Of a stretch of DNA of 64,000 nt, positions 35,504 to 44,162 are shown one piece after another; the stretch's first letter is position 1; each line of letters begins with the position of its first letter. The notes beneath the pieces were generated by a model. It was given only the letters and a program-made list of their open reading frames with translations. It made no database searches and was not told the DNA's origin. The position numbers and the translations under genes were made by a program. Source of the DNA: Burkholderiaceae bacterium (lineage in GTDB: Bacteria > Pseudomonadota > Gammaproteobacteria > Burkholderiales > Burkholderiaceae_C); the NCBI GenBank assembly GCA_017856435.1, contig JAFMFB010000006.1:1-64000 (forward strand), given 5' to 3'.

Positions 35504-36493
35504 GTGAATAAACGATTGACGAAAAAACGAATTACTTTAGGCGCCAGCCTGCTGGCGGCAGCTTTGCTGGCGATGCCCTTGCCTGCGCTGGCGCAAGCCT
35601 GGCCCAACAAGCAAGCGATCAAGCTGGTGGCGGTTTTTCCGCCTGGCGGCTCGGTTGACCAGTTGTCGCGTATTTTTGCGCCACACTTGCAAAAGGAACT
35701 GGGTCAGAGCGTGATTGTTGAAAACAAGGGTGGGGCATCCGGATCAATTGGTGCGGCTGCAGTTGCGGCATCGCCCGCCGATGGGTACACCTTTGCGGTA
35801 GTCTTTGACACCCATGGCGTCAACCCGGCCCTGATGCCAAACCTGCCATTTGATTCGCGCAAAGACCTCACGACTGTTATCGTGGTGGGGACTTCGCCCA
35901 TGGTTTTGGCCGCGCCCGCAGCGTCTGAGTTGAAGAGTTTTGCCGATGTGGTTGCCCAGGCCAAAAATGCCAAGGGGGTCAGCTACGGCTCGATTGGCTC
36001 GGGTAGTTTGGGCCATCTGGCCATGGCGCTTCTAGGCAAGAACGGTGGTATGAACTTCAACCATGTTCCGTACAAGGGAGGCGGCCCACTGATGAACGAT
36101 GCGGTTGCCGGTCATGTGCCTCTTTCAATCGGTTCAATTTTCGTGACCAAGCCGCATATCGACAGCAAACGTCTGAGACCCTTGGCGGTCACTACGTCCA
36201 AGCGCAGTGCCAAGTTGCCAGAGGTGCCAACCATTGCTGAAAGTGGCTTTGCCGGCTTTGACGCGCCGGCCTGGTGGGCAGTATTGGCGCCAGCCAAAAC
36301 CCCGGCAGACATTGTGCAGCGGATGAATTCGGCCATCAGCAAGGCTATGGCTCAGCCGGATGTGGCCCAGCGCCTGGAAGCCCAGGGAATTGATGTATTG
36401 GGCGGCACACCACAGGCGGGGCAGGCATTTGTTGAGCGTCAGATGGATACCTGGGGCAAGGTGGTGCGCGATAACAATATCAAGCCTGACTGA
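35504..36493 (+). CDS. Bug/TctC-family substrate-binding protein, second copy
   Basis: A 329-residue secreted binding protein. A GTG at 35504 with AAGGAGA seven bases upstream opens MNKRLTKKRITLGASLL; the signal peptide ends LPALAQA. The mature start is WPNKQAIKLVAVFPPGGSVDQLSRIFAPHLQKELGQ. Other family landmarks are NKGGASGSIGAAAVAASPADGYT and VPYKGGGPLMNDAVAGHVPL. It shares family but not close sequence with the Bug protein at 3070. Ligand unknown; no TctAB genes nearby. Confidence 0.92.
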   Translation: MNKRLTKKRITLGASLLAAALLAMPLPALAQAWPNKQAIKLVAVFPPGGSVDQLSRIFAPHLQKELGQSVIVENKGGASGSIGAAAVAASPADGYTFAVVFDTHGVNPALMPNLPFDSRKDLTTVIVVGTSPMVLAAPAASELKSFADVVAQAKNAKGVSYGSIGSGSLGHLAMALLGKNGGMNFNHVPYKGGGPLMNDAVAGHVPLSIGSIFVTKPHIDSKRLRPLAVTTSKRSAKLPEVPTIAESGFAGFDAPAWWAVLAPAKTPADIVQRMNSAISKAMAQPDVAQRLEAQGIDVLGGTPQAGQAFVERQMDTWGKVVRDNNIKPD

Positions 36494-36544
36494 GCCTGGC
36501 CGGGCTGCTACCGTGAATCCCTGACAGGTAAGGGGTGTAGTCAG

Positions 36545-36586
36545 TTCAGATTAAGCTGATCTGAATCAGGATTTCCCCCTTTTTTT
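36545..36586 (+). terminator. Possible terminator after the second Bug-family gene
   Basis: Stem TTCAGAT (36545-36551)/ATCTGAA (36559-36565) with loop TAAGCTG, then CCCCC and seven T (36580-36586). The T-run is 14 bases from the stem, so it is a weak candidate. Confidence 0.4.
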
Positions 36587-36634
36587 GGGCTTAGCCTTCA
36601 ACTCGCTCGCGTTTGATCGGGCCAGGAGGGCGCC

Positions 36635-36940
36635 ATGAAAAATGCTGACAGGTTTAGGACGGAATCGACTCTGAGTTTGAAGCCGGTTCACACGCTGCAG
36701 GAGTACCTCCGATGGGGACTTATCGGCGTGGCCGCCTTGACCGCGCTGGGCGTAGCAGCCCTGCTGGTAGGACAGCTTGAAGTCAACACGATCAAGCAAC
36801 AGTTGGCTCAGAGCCTGGCACACGGGGCGGCAGCCAGCGCAAGCACGGCGCAGAGCGAGCCAATCATTCAAAGGCTTCAGCAGGGGGGTGACTTGAGCGA
36901 AAACCTGGAGCCAACGGCCGCTGGCGGTTCCGCCTACTGA
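36635..36940 (+). CDS. Small single-pass membrane protein of unknown function
   Basis: A 101-residue protein I do not recognise. A strong AGGAGG seven bases before the ATG supports translation. Residues ~25-46 (LRWGLIGVAALTALGVAALLVG) form one transmembrane helix, probably with the Arg/Lys-rich N-terminus inside. The tail is polar and Ala/Gln/Ser-rich (QLAQSLAHGAAASASTAQSEP), likely disordered. No catalytic or metal motif. It stands alone between the Bug gene and a convergent CMD-family gene. It resembles the small envelope or divisome proteins in size and shape only. Confidence 0.6.
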   Translation: MKNADRFRTESTLSLKPVHTLQEYLRWGLIGVAALTALGVAALLVGQLEVNTIKQQLAQSLAHGAAASASTAQSEPIIQRLQQGGDLSENLEPTAAGGSAY

Positions 36941-37002
36941 TGCCAATGCGTCCTGGCCCTGTGACAGGGGCAGGCGGTCAACCACAGCCAAACGTTCGCG
37001 GA

Positions 37003-37548
37003 TCAGGTTTCCGGGGTAATGCCCAAAGCCACCAAAAAGCGCGCCACCATGTTGTAGGTGGCGATGGCGCTGGTCAGTTCCACCATCTGGGTCTCGTCAA
37101 AATGCTGGCGCAAACCGGCAAAAACTTCGTCAGCCACTTTCACATCCAAAGTCATCTGCGCGGCATAACGAATCACCAGACGATCGAGTTCATCCAGGCT
37201 GGGATCTTGCGGTTCGCCGCGCGGGTTGGCCTCGAGAAACGCCTGCAGCGCATCCAGCTGAATCTGGCTACCGCCGGCAGCAAGAAAGTCTGGGGCATGA
37301 TGATGAAATTCATAATGGGCGCCTGTGAGAAGGGCCACAGTGCAAATGCCCAGCTCGCGCAGGCGGCGGCTGGTTGGAAGCTCGGTGCGAACTGCCTTCA
37401 GATAGGTGTTCCAGCCACGGGCTAGGGGTTCACTCCACAACAGGGCCTTGTCAAGATTGAGCAGGGAGCCACCACGGCGCTTGAGAATGGCGTCAACAAG
37501 TTCTTGCGGTTGCGGTTTGCGCTCAGGGGTCCAGTCAGGCAATTTCAT
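37003..37548 (-). CDS. Carboxymuconolactone decarboxylase family protein
   Basis: A ~181-residue CMD/AhpD-fold protein. It has the family helices ALLWSEPLARGWNTYLKAVR, RLRELGICTVALLTGAHYEFHHHAPDFLAAGG (the YEFxxH motif) and LVRFV-like tail VAIATYNMVARFLVALGI. The CxxC peroxidase motif of AhpD is absent, so it is the decarboxylase-like or unknown-function branch. ATG 37548 starts MKLPDWTPERKPQ; an upstream ATG at 37587 adds 13 residues. Divergent from dapF. Confidence 0.85.
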   Translation of the reverse strand: MKLPDWTPERKPQPQELVDAILKRRGGSLLNLDKALLWSEPLARGWNTYLKAVRTELPTSRRLRELGICTVALLTGAHYEFHHHAPDFLAAGGSQIQLDALQAFLEANPRGEPQDPSLDELDRLVIRYAAQMTLDVKVADEVFAGLRQHFDETQMVELTSAIATYNMVARFLVALGITPET

Positions 37549-37621
37549 AGTGAGGGGCTCTGTCGGTTGTGGTGTCAAAAGCATCAAGGATAAGGCCTAA
37601 ATCAGCGGATAATTTGAAGCC

Positions 37622-38497
37622 ATGCGGATTCGTTTTACCAAAATGCAGGGTGCCGGTAACGATTTCATCGTGCTTGATGAGACCCAGGGAACGCTTGGGT
37701 TGAACGCTGAGCAGTATCGGCAACTGGCTGACCGACATTTTGGCATTGGTGCTGATCAGATCCTGTCGGTCCGTCCATCGCCTGCTGTGGGTATTGATTT
37801 TGAATACGTGATCCACAACGCCGATGGCCACGAAGTCGAACAATGTGGCAACGGGGCGCGTTGCTTTGCCCGCTATGTGCATGACCGGGGCTTGACTGAC
37901 AAGACCACGATTTGTGTGCAAACCAAGGGTGGCGTGATTACCCCGCGGCTGCAAGACGATGGCCGGGTCACCGTTGACATGGGTCCCCCGGCTTTTGAGC
38001 TGGCCAGCCTGCATTTTGATGAGCGGGGACTCAGCCCCCAGGCCCGGGGCAGCTGGCAGATGTGGCCGTTGGAAGTGGCCCATGACAGGGTCATGGTGGC
38101 CTTGGTCTCGATGGGCAACCCGCACGCGGTCCAGCTGGTCGATGATGTGGACGCCGCTGCTGTTTCCACCCAGGGGCCCAAGATTGAGCAGCATGCGCGC
38201 TTTGCGCGGCGGGTCAATGCGGGCTATCTGCAGGTGATCGACCGCGCCAACGCGAAACTGCGTGTTTATGAACGTGGCGCTGGCGAGACGCTGGCTTGCG
38301 GCACGGGTGCCTGCGCCGCTGTGGTCAGCGGCATCCGTCTTGGGCTGCTCGATGAGCGGGTCGATGTGAAGACCCGTGGTGGCCTGCTGACCATTGAATG
38401 GCGTGGTGGGCCGGCCAATCTGCAGGCCCATGTTTTCATGACGGGGCCGGCCGAGACGGTCTTTGAAGGGGAAATTGAGCTTTCCCGAGCAGACTGA
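37622..38497 (+). CDS. dapF: Diaminopimelate epimerase
   Basis: A 291-residue PLP-independent epimerase that converts LL- to meso-diaminopimelate for lysine and peptidoglycan. Catalytic cysteines lie in [13 protein letters not shown] and [11 protein letters not shown]. The start [20 protein letters not shown] is diagnostic. The product feeds MurE (49779-51320), which carries the DNPR motif for meso-diaminopimelate. Order dapF-DUF484-xerC is conserved in many gammaproteobacteria and betaproteobacteria. Confidence 0.97.
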   Translation: MRIRFTKMQGAGNDFIVLDETQGTLGLNAEQYRQLADRHFGIGADQILSVRPSPAVGIDFEYVIHNADGHEVEQCGNGARCFARYVHDRGLTDKTTICVQTKGGVITPRLQDDGRVTVDMGPPAFELASLHFDERGLSPQARGSWQMWPLEVAHDRVMVALVSMGNPHAVQLVDDVDAAAVSTQGPKIEQHARFARRVNAGYLQVIDRANAKLRVYERGAGETLACGTGACAAVVSGIRLGLLDERVDVKTRGGLLTIEWRGGPANLQAHVFMTGPAETVFEGEIELSRAD

Positions 38498-38561
38498 CCC
38501 TCCACAAATTTGCCTGAAGTAAAGTTGCCATCAACCGACTCGCGATTCAATTGACACGTCC

Positions 38562-39263
38562 ATGCAATCCGATAACCCCCTTAATCCAATCACTGAAGAC
38601 GACATTGCGCTTTATCTGAGCCACAACCCGGAATTTTTTGACCGACATGCCGACCTGCTGGCAACCGTGCAACTGGTCAGTCCGCACAGCCGGCGAACCG
38701 TCAGTCTGCAAGAGCGTCAGGCTGAAATGCTGCGGGAAAAAAACAGACTGCTCGAGCGCCGGGTCATGGAGATCTTCCGCAATGGCACTGAAAACATGGC
38801 CTTGTCCGACAAGCTCCTGCAATGGGCAGTGCAGTTGTTGCTGGAGCAGGTGCCCGAGGCGATGCCGCAGCGCATTGTCGATTCAATTCGCAGCCAGTTC
38901 TCTGTGCCTCAGGTGGCGATTCGCTTATGGGAGGTGAACGCGTCCCACATTGGACGTGATTTTTCCAGCGGGGTGAGTGACGATGCCCGGCGTCTGGGCG
39001 GGTCGTTGACCGAGCCCTATTGCGGGGTCAATGCCGGCTTTGATGTGGTGCATTGGCTTGAGGTCCCAGACCAGGCCGCATCTCTGGCCTTGTTGCCCCT
39101 TAGGGCAGTGACCAGCGCAGCACAAACCGAGCAGGACTTGCCCGTATTTGGCTTGCTGGTGCTGGCCTCGCCCGATCCGCAGCGCTTTGCCAGCACCATG
39201 GGCACCGATTACCTGCAAAGAATTGCCGAGATGGCCTCTGCGGCACTATCCCAATTGCGTTAG
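38562..39263 (+). CDS. DUF484 family protein
   Basis: A 233-residue cytoplasmic protein of the DUF484 (GAF-like) family. It starts ITEDDIALYLSHNPEFFDRHADLLATVQLVSP, the family hallmark, followed by a coiled segment RQAEMLREKNRLLERRVMEI and a GAF-like domain. Function unknown. It lies between dapF and xerC and 64 bases after dapF. Confidence 0.88.
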   Translation: MQSDNPLNPITEDDIALYLSHNPEFFDRHADLLATVQLVSPHSRRTVSLQERQAEMLREKNRLLERRVMEIFRNGTENMALSDKLLQWAVQLLLEQVPEAMPQRIVDSIRSQFSVPQVAIRLWEVNASHIGRDFSSGVSDDARRLGGSLTEPYCGVNAGFDVVHWLEVPDQAASLALLPLRAVTSAAQTEQDLPVFGLLVLASPDPQRFASTMGTDYLQRIAEMASAALSQLR

Positions 39264-39342
39264 GTCCTATGTGCTCCGGCCCTCCTTCGCATGATTCCCG
39301 TTGCTTGGCAGTCGCTGCCAGTCTGGTGGCGGGTCCAGGGCA

Positions 39343-40263
39343 ATGGAAGACCTGATCGAGCGGTACCTGCAACATGTGCGGGTCGAAAAGCGACTGGCCG
39401 GCCGCACGGTAGAGTTATACCGGCACCAATTGAAACAACTGGCGGCATCTGCGCAGGCGGCCGAGTTGGCGCTGCTGCAGGTTCACGCGGCCCATATCCG
39501 CCGATGGGTGGCACAAATGCACGGTGCTGGCCGCAGTGGGAGGGGGATTGCGCTGGTGCTTTCCTGCTGGCGAGGCTTTTATGCCTGGCTTGGGCGAGAG
39601 GGGCTGGTGCCGAGCAATCCGGTGCAGGATGTTCGGGCGCCCAAGGCTGCCAAACCACTGCCCAAGGCACTGGATGTGGACGAGGCGATGCGATTGGCGG
39701 ATTTTCATGACGCGAACCAGGACCCGTGGCTGCAGGCGCGCGATGCGGCCATGGTGGAGTTGTTGTATGGCAGTGGACTGCGGGTGTCAGAACTGACCGG
39801 GCTTGATGTGGTGGCCAGCGCACAGGCGCGCGGGTGGATTGATCTGGAGTCGGCGCAAGCCCATGTTCTGGGAAAAGGGGGTAAACGCCGCTCGGTGCCC
39901 GTTGGTTCAGCAGCTCTGGCGGCATTGAGGCTATGGTTGGCTGAACGATCCCAGACAGACCGGTTCAGCGCCCAGCCAGCGCTATTTATCGGGCAACACG
40001 GATCGCGCCTGACGGCTCAGTCGATCTGGCAACGGTTGAGGCAGCGTGCCCGGCAGGCCGGCCTGGCGGCGCCGGTGCATCCTCACATGATGCGGCATTC
40101 ATTTGCCAGCCATTTGCTTCAATCCAGCAGTGATTTGCGGGCGGTGCAGGAACTGCTTGGGCATGCCAATATCAGCACCACCCAGGTCTATACCCGTCTG
40201 GATTTTCAGCATCTGGCCAAGGCGTATGACAGCGCCCATCCGCGAGCCCGCAAAAAACCCTGA
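39343..40263 (+). CDS. xerC: Tyrosine recombinase XerC
   Basis: A 306-residue site-specific recombinase that, with XerD, resolves chromosome dimers at dif. Catalytic residues are in LLYGSGLRVSELTGLD (Arg), GKGGKRRSVPV (Lys), HPHMMRHSFASHLL (His and Arg), LGHANISTTQVYTRLD (His and the nucleophile Tyr). ATG 39343 was chosen as the start: it gives MEDLIERYLQHVRVEKRLAG, the usual N-terminus, and the frame is open to 39301. The N-terminal SAM-like domain is complete. Confidence 0.93.
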   Translation: MEDLIERYLQHVRVEKRLAGRTVELYRHQLKQLAASAQAAELALLQVHAAHIRRWVAQMHGAGRSGRGIALVLSCWRGFYAWLGREGLVPSNPVQDVRAPKAAKPLPKALDVDEAMRLADFHDANQDPWLQARDAAMVELLYGSGLRVSELTGLDVVASAQARGWIDLESAQAHVLGKGGKRRSVPVGSAALAALRLWLAERSQTDRFSAQPALFIGQHGSRLTAQSIWQRLRQRARQAGLAAPVHPHMMRHSFASHLLQSSSDLRAVQELLGHANISTTQVYTRLDFQHLAKAYDSAHPRARKKP

Positions 40264-40326
40264 GCGCAACTGGCGGTTGCTTTGACCTGATTGAGGCCGC
40301 GAATTTGCGGGTGGCAGAATTCATCC

Positions 40327-41511
40327 ATGAAGACCATTCGACTGCGACCCGGCAAGGAGCGTTCATTGCGACGCCACCACCCCTGGATTTTTGATTCGGC
40401 TGTTGCCAAGGGCGGGGCAGACTTCGGCGAAACTGTGCGGGTTGAGTCTGATCAGGGTGAGTTCCTGGCCTGGGCAGCCTACAGTCCTAACTCAAAGATC
40501 AGGGCGCGCGTCTGGAGTTTTGATCCGGCACAGCGGATCGACGCGTCCTATCTGGTCAGCCTGGTCGAGCGCGCTGTCAAGGCCAGGCAGAGGATGGATA
40601 TTCGCAGTGACAGCATGCGACTGGTGCATGGCGAGGCCGACGGCCTGCCCGGCCTGATTGTTGACCGCTACGGTGATACCCTGGTGGCCCAGTTTCTTTC
40701 CGCCGGGGTGGAGCGGTTCAAAAGTGACCTGGCCCAGACCCTGCTGGATGCGACCGGTCTGAACCGGCTTTATGAGCGGTCAGACTCCAATTTCCGTGCC
40801 GTGGAGGGTTTGCCTGAAGTCACCGGCTGGCTGCGCGGCCAAGGGCCGCTGGACCTGGTCATTCAGGAGCACGAATGGCGGCTGGGCCTCAATATTGCCG
40901 AGGGCCACAAGACGGGCTTCTATCTGGATCAGCGCGACAGTCGTAAGAAATTTGCCGAGGCTGCGCGGCGGCTCAAGTTTCAGCGCGTACTCAATTGCTA
41001 CTGCTACACCGGTGGCTTTACGGTGGCCGCCCTGACTGCCGGGGCGGCCCATGTGACGTCCATAGATTCCTCAGCCGCAGCCCTGGAGAAGGCGCGCGCC
41101 AATCTGGCTCTCAACGGAATTGATCCCGCCCAGGCGGATTTTCTGGATGCCGATGTCAATGCCAGTCTGCGTGAGTTTCACAAGGCTGGGCGCAGCTTTG
41201 ACGCGATTGTGCTGGACCCGCCCAAATTTGCCCCGAGTGCAGCGCACGCCGAGCGGGCTGCCCGGGCCTACAAGGACATTAACCGCCTGGCGTTCAAATT
41301 GCTGGAACCCGGGGGTCTGCTGTTCACCTATTCCTGCTCAGGCGGCATTTCGCCCGATCTATTTCACAAAGTGGTGGCCTCGGCCGGCACGGATGCCGGG
41401 GTGGACGGCTATATCCTGGAGCGCCTTGGCGGGGCGCAGGATCATCCGATGACGATTTGCTTTCCCGAGGGCGAGTATCTCAAGGGGCTGGTGGTGATGC
41501 GCAAGACCTGA
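40327..41511 (+). CDS. rlmI: 23S rRNA methyltransferase, RlmI type
   Basis: A 394-residue class I SAM-dependent methyltransferase that methylates a cytosine (m5C1962 in E. coli 23S rRNA). The N-terminal PUA domain begins TIRLRPGKERSLRRHHPWIF, followed by an EEHGD-like region and a Rossmann domain with VLNCYCYTGGFTVAALTAGA and the catalytic-region motif IVLDPPKFA. ATG 40327 gives the standard N-terminus; the frame is open to 40291. Follows xerC by 63 bases. Confidence 0.88.
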   Translation: MKTIRLRPGKERSLRRHHPWIFDSAVAKGGADFGETVRVESDQGEFLAWAAYSPNSKIRARVWSFDPAQRIDASYLVSLVERAVKARQRMDIRSDSMRLVHGEADGLPGLIVDRYGDTLVAQFLSAGVERFKSDLAQTLLDATGLNRLYERSDSNFRAVEGLPEVTGWLRGQGPLDLVIQEHEWRLGLNIAEGHKTGFYLDQRDSRKKFAEAARRLKFQRVLNCYCYTGGFTVAALTAGAAHVTSIDSSAAALEKARANLALNGIDPAQADFLDADVNASLREFHKAGRSFDAIVLDPPKFAPSAAHAERAARAYKDINRLAFKLLEPGGLLFTYSCSGGISPDLFHKVVASAGTDAGVDGYILERLGGAQDHPMTICFPEGEYLKGLVVMRKT

Positions 41512-41563
41512 GTGGTCTTGCGCAAATCGCTAAACTCCAACCTTTCCCGCAAACTCTGGCTCT

Positions 41564-41577
41564 ACACCAATTGGTGT
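41564..41577. promoter_or_regulatory. Perfect 14-bp palindrome upstream of the COG0523 gene
   Basis: ACACCAATTGGTGT ends 25 bases before the start codon at 41603. It is perfectly symmetrical and placed like an operator. It does not look like a typical Zur box, so the regulator is unknown. Confidence 0.45.
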
Positions 41578-41602
41578 TCAGCCCTGTTCTTATCTGATTG
41601 TC

Positions 41603-42700
41603 ATGTCTTTGATCCCCGCCACCATACTGACCGGATTCCTGGGTTCCGGCAAAACGACTCTGCTCAAACGACTGTTGGCCGAGGCCCACGGTCAGAAGAT
41701 CGCCGTGATCGAGAACGAATTTGGCGAAGAGAATATTGACAACGACATTCTGGTTGCCGATACGCAGGAGCAGATCATCCAGATGAGCAATGGTTGCATC
41801 TGCTGCTCGATTCGTGAGGATCTGCGCACCACACTGCAGGAACTGGCGCAAAAAAAGCGCAAGGGAGAGCTTCTGTTCGATCGGGTGGTCATCGAGACCA
41901 CCGGCCTGGCTGATCCTGGGCCGGTGACCCAGACCTTCTTCATGGATGACGAAATTGCCGAGAGTTACCTTCTGGATTCGATCATCACGCTGGTCGATGC
42001 CAAGCATGCCAATCAGCAGCTGGACAGCCGGCAGGAGGCACGGCGTCAGGTTGGGTTTGCTGACCAGATTTTCATCAGCAAAGCTGATCTTGTGGATGCC
42101 GAGTCACTGGACGCATTGCAGCATCGCTTGAAGCATATGAATCCGCGAGCACCGCAGCGAGCGGTCCACTTTGGCCAGGTTGCCTTGAGCGAAGTGTTTG
42201 ACCTGCGCGGCTTCAATCTCAACACCAAGCTTGAAATTGACCCGGATTTCCTGAAGGAGGAGACCGAGCACAGCCATTGTGATCATGAGCATGGCCACTG
42301 CGAGCATGATCATGCGCATTCACATGATGACCACCATCACCACGATGAACACTGTGATCACCCTTCGCACAAGCATGGCCATGCGCATCATCACCACTAC
42401 GACGACGATGTAAAGAGTTTTGTGTTTCGTGCTGAACGCGCCTTTGATCCGGCCAAGCTGGAAGACTTTTTGGGGGCGGTTGTCAATATTTACGGGCCTC
42501 GCATGCTGCGCTACAAGGGCGTTTTAAATATGCAGGGCACCGAGCACAAGGTGATTTTTCAGGGCGTGCATCAGCTCATGGGCAGTGATTTGGGGCCTCA
42601 ATGGGCAAAGGACGAGCCACGCATCAGCAAGATGGTGTTCATTGGGATTGACCTGCCGCGCGACATTTTTATCCAGGGCCTGGAGCAAAGCCTGGTCTAA
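41603..42700 (+). CDS. COG0523-family GTPase, putative zinc metallochaperone
   Basis: A 365-residue G3E-family P-loop GTPase. Walker A is GFLGSGKT (11-18), the metal-binding CICC is at 65-68 (usual CxCC pattern), and the guanine motif is SKAD in FISKADLVD. Residues 223-265 contain 22 His and three Cys, a strong metal-binding loop. The CobW C-terminal domain (RAERAFDPAKLEDFLG) follows. COG0523 proteins deliver zinc or other metals to client proteins, often when zinc is scarce. It lies directly before the DksA gene, whose own zinc site is mostly lost. Confidence 0.92.
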   Translation: MSLIPATILTGFLGSGKTTLLKRLLAEAHGQKIAVIENEFGEENIDNDILVADTQEQIIQMSNGCICCSIREDLRTTLQELAQKKRKGELLFDRVVIETTGLADPGPVTQTFFMDDEIAESYLLDSIITLVDAKHANQQLDSRQEARRQVGFADQIFISKADLVDAESLDALQHRLKHMNPRAPQRAVHFGQVALSEVFDLRGFNLNTKLEIDPDFLKEETEHSHCDHEHGHCEHDHAHSHDDHHHHDEHCDHPSHKHGHAHHHHYDDDVKSFVFRAERAFDPAKLEDFLGAVVNIYGPRMLRYKGVLNMQGTEHKVIFQGVHQLMGSDLGPQWAKDEPRISKMVFIGIDLPRDIFIQGLEQSLV

Positions 42701-42831
42701 ATTTCGGCGGCCTATCAAAAAGCGGTTACACTGCCACGCCTTAAAAAATCCAGCTTTGTCGAATGGGGGGCTGGTGATACGTGTAAAAACATTCTGAGAT
42801 CCAGCGCAATTTATCTGCTAGGAGACATAAG

Positions 42832-43953
42832 ATGAAAGCAAAATCAATCAAGGTCAAAGTCACCAGCAAAGCTAAAACTGCAGCAGCCAAGGCCAAGCCC
42901 GTGGTTAAAAACGCCGCCAAAAAAGCTGCAGTTAAGCTGGTAGCCAAGAAGCCGGTGGCAGCTAAAAAGCCTGGGGTAAAGAAGCCGGTTGCAAAAAGCC
43001 CGACCAAGAAGCTTGCTACCAAGCCCCTGGCCAAAAAGGCGGCAGTCGCTAAAAAGCCCGCTGTAAAAAAGCCTGCGGTTAAAAAACCCGTAGCCAAAAG
43101 CGCCCCCAAAAAAGTAGCTGCCAAACCAGTCGCCAAAAAAGTCACGGCCAAACCGCAAGCCAAGAAAACCTTGCCTGCAAAAAAGCCGGCGGTCAAGCCG
43201 GCTGCCAAAAAGTCCGCAGCCAAGCCCACAGCCAAGCCAATAGCCAAACCCACCGGCAAGAATCAGACCGTTCAACCCGAAAAAATCAAGACGGTTCCCA
43301 GCGCTGCCGGGCCCAAGTCAGCTGCCGCCGCTCCTCAGCAGGCTGCTGGTGCCCCTGAAAAGGCCCGCCGGCCCTCGGGTCGGCTGGCGCAGTTGACCGT
43401 TCCCTCAATGGCGCCGGCCGTGGCTTCCACTGCCGCCAAAGCCAGTTACATACAGACCATGCCGACCGAGATTTCACCCAAGATACCGACCCCTCCCAAA
43501 AAGGACCCCAAGCTTGCCAACAACTGGAAGACCAAGTCCGGCGAAGAGCTGACCGATGCCGAGTTGCTGGCCATGCCTGATAGCGAATACATGAACGATA
43601 AGCAGTTGGCCGCTTTCCGTATACGCTTGCGTCAGCTCAAGCAGGACATTCTGAACAATGCCGGCGAGACGACAGAGCATTTGCGCGAAGATACGGTGAT
43701 CGTGCCAGACCCGGCGGATCGGGCCACCATTGAGGAAGAGCATGCACTGGAATTGCGGACCCGTGACCGGGAGCGCAAGTTGCTCAAGAAGATCGAGCAG
43801 TCCCTGGCCCTGATTGACGCTGGCGAGTACGGTTATTGCGATGAAACCGGTGAGCCGATCGGGGTCGGCCGGCTGTTGGCCCGCCCCACCGCCACCCTTT
43901 CGCTGGAAGCGCAACAAAGGCGCGAGCTCAAGCAAAAAATGTTCGGTGACTGA
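42832..43953 (+). CDS. dksA: DksA with histone H1-like N-terminal tail and degenerate zinc finger
   Basis: A 373-residue RNA polymerase-binding factor that acts in the secondary channel with ppGpp. Residues ~1-145 are almost entirely Lys, Ala, Pro and Val in KKPVAKK-like repeats, like histone H1 tails. A Ser/Ala/Pro linker follows. The C-terminal ~140 residues are DksA: coiled coil with tip VPDPADRA (Asp and Ala conserved), then CDETGEPIGVGRLLARPTATLSLEAQ. The four E. coli zinc cysteines correspond to C336, T339, S357 and A360, so only one remains. Normal DksA is ~150 residues. AGGAGA precedes the ATG. Confidence 0.93.
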   Translation: MKAKSIKVKVTSKAKTAAAKAKPVVKNAAKKAAVKLVAKKPVAAKKPGVKKPVAKSPTKKLATKPLAKKAAVAKKPAVKKPAVKKPVAKSAPKKVAAKPVAKKVTAKPQAKKTLPAKKPAVKPAAKKSAAKPTAKPIAKPTGKNQTVQPEKIKTVPSAAGPKSAAAAPQQAAGAPEKARRPSGRLAQLTVPSMAPAVASTAAKASYIQTMPTEISPKIPTPPKKDPKLANNWKTKSGEELTDAELLAMPDSEYMNDKQLAAFRIRLRQLKQDILNNAGETTEHLREDTVIVPDPADRATIEEEHALELRTRDRERKLLKKIEQSLALIDAGEYGYCDETGEPIGVGRLLARPTATLSLEAQQRRELKQKMFGD

Positions 43954-44162
43954 GGCCTGTACTCAACCTCAATGCGTGCGAACGGCGTGTTGCAAATCCT
44001 GCTGACGTGAACGCTGACCCGGATCTTGAGTCGAGAATGCTTTGCTATCCGAGCCATTCTGCCGCCAGTCATGAGGCTGGTATTCATGGACTGATGATGT
44101 GGTGCTGACGAGTCGGTAAGTCCGACAGGTACGGATTTTTGAGAATAGCCAACCCAATATTT

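Noticed and set aside
37535-38431. 298-residue minus-strand open frame across dapF
   Set aside because: dapF has both catalytic cysteine motifs; the antisense frame has no domain.
39260-39925. Pro/Arg/His-rich minus-strand frame at the xerC start
   Set aside because: Composition is that of an antisense shadow and XerC is complete on the plus strand.
42844-43275. 143-residue minus-strand open frame rich in Gly/Leu/Phe across the DksA tail
   Set aside because: It is the mirror of the Lys/Ala repeat coding region; no start signal or family resemblance.
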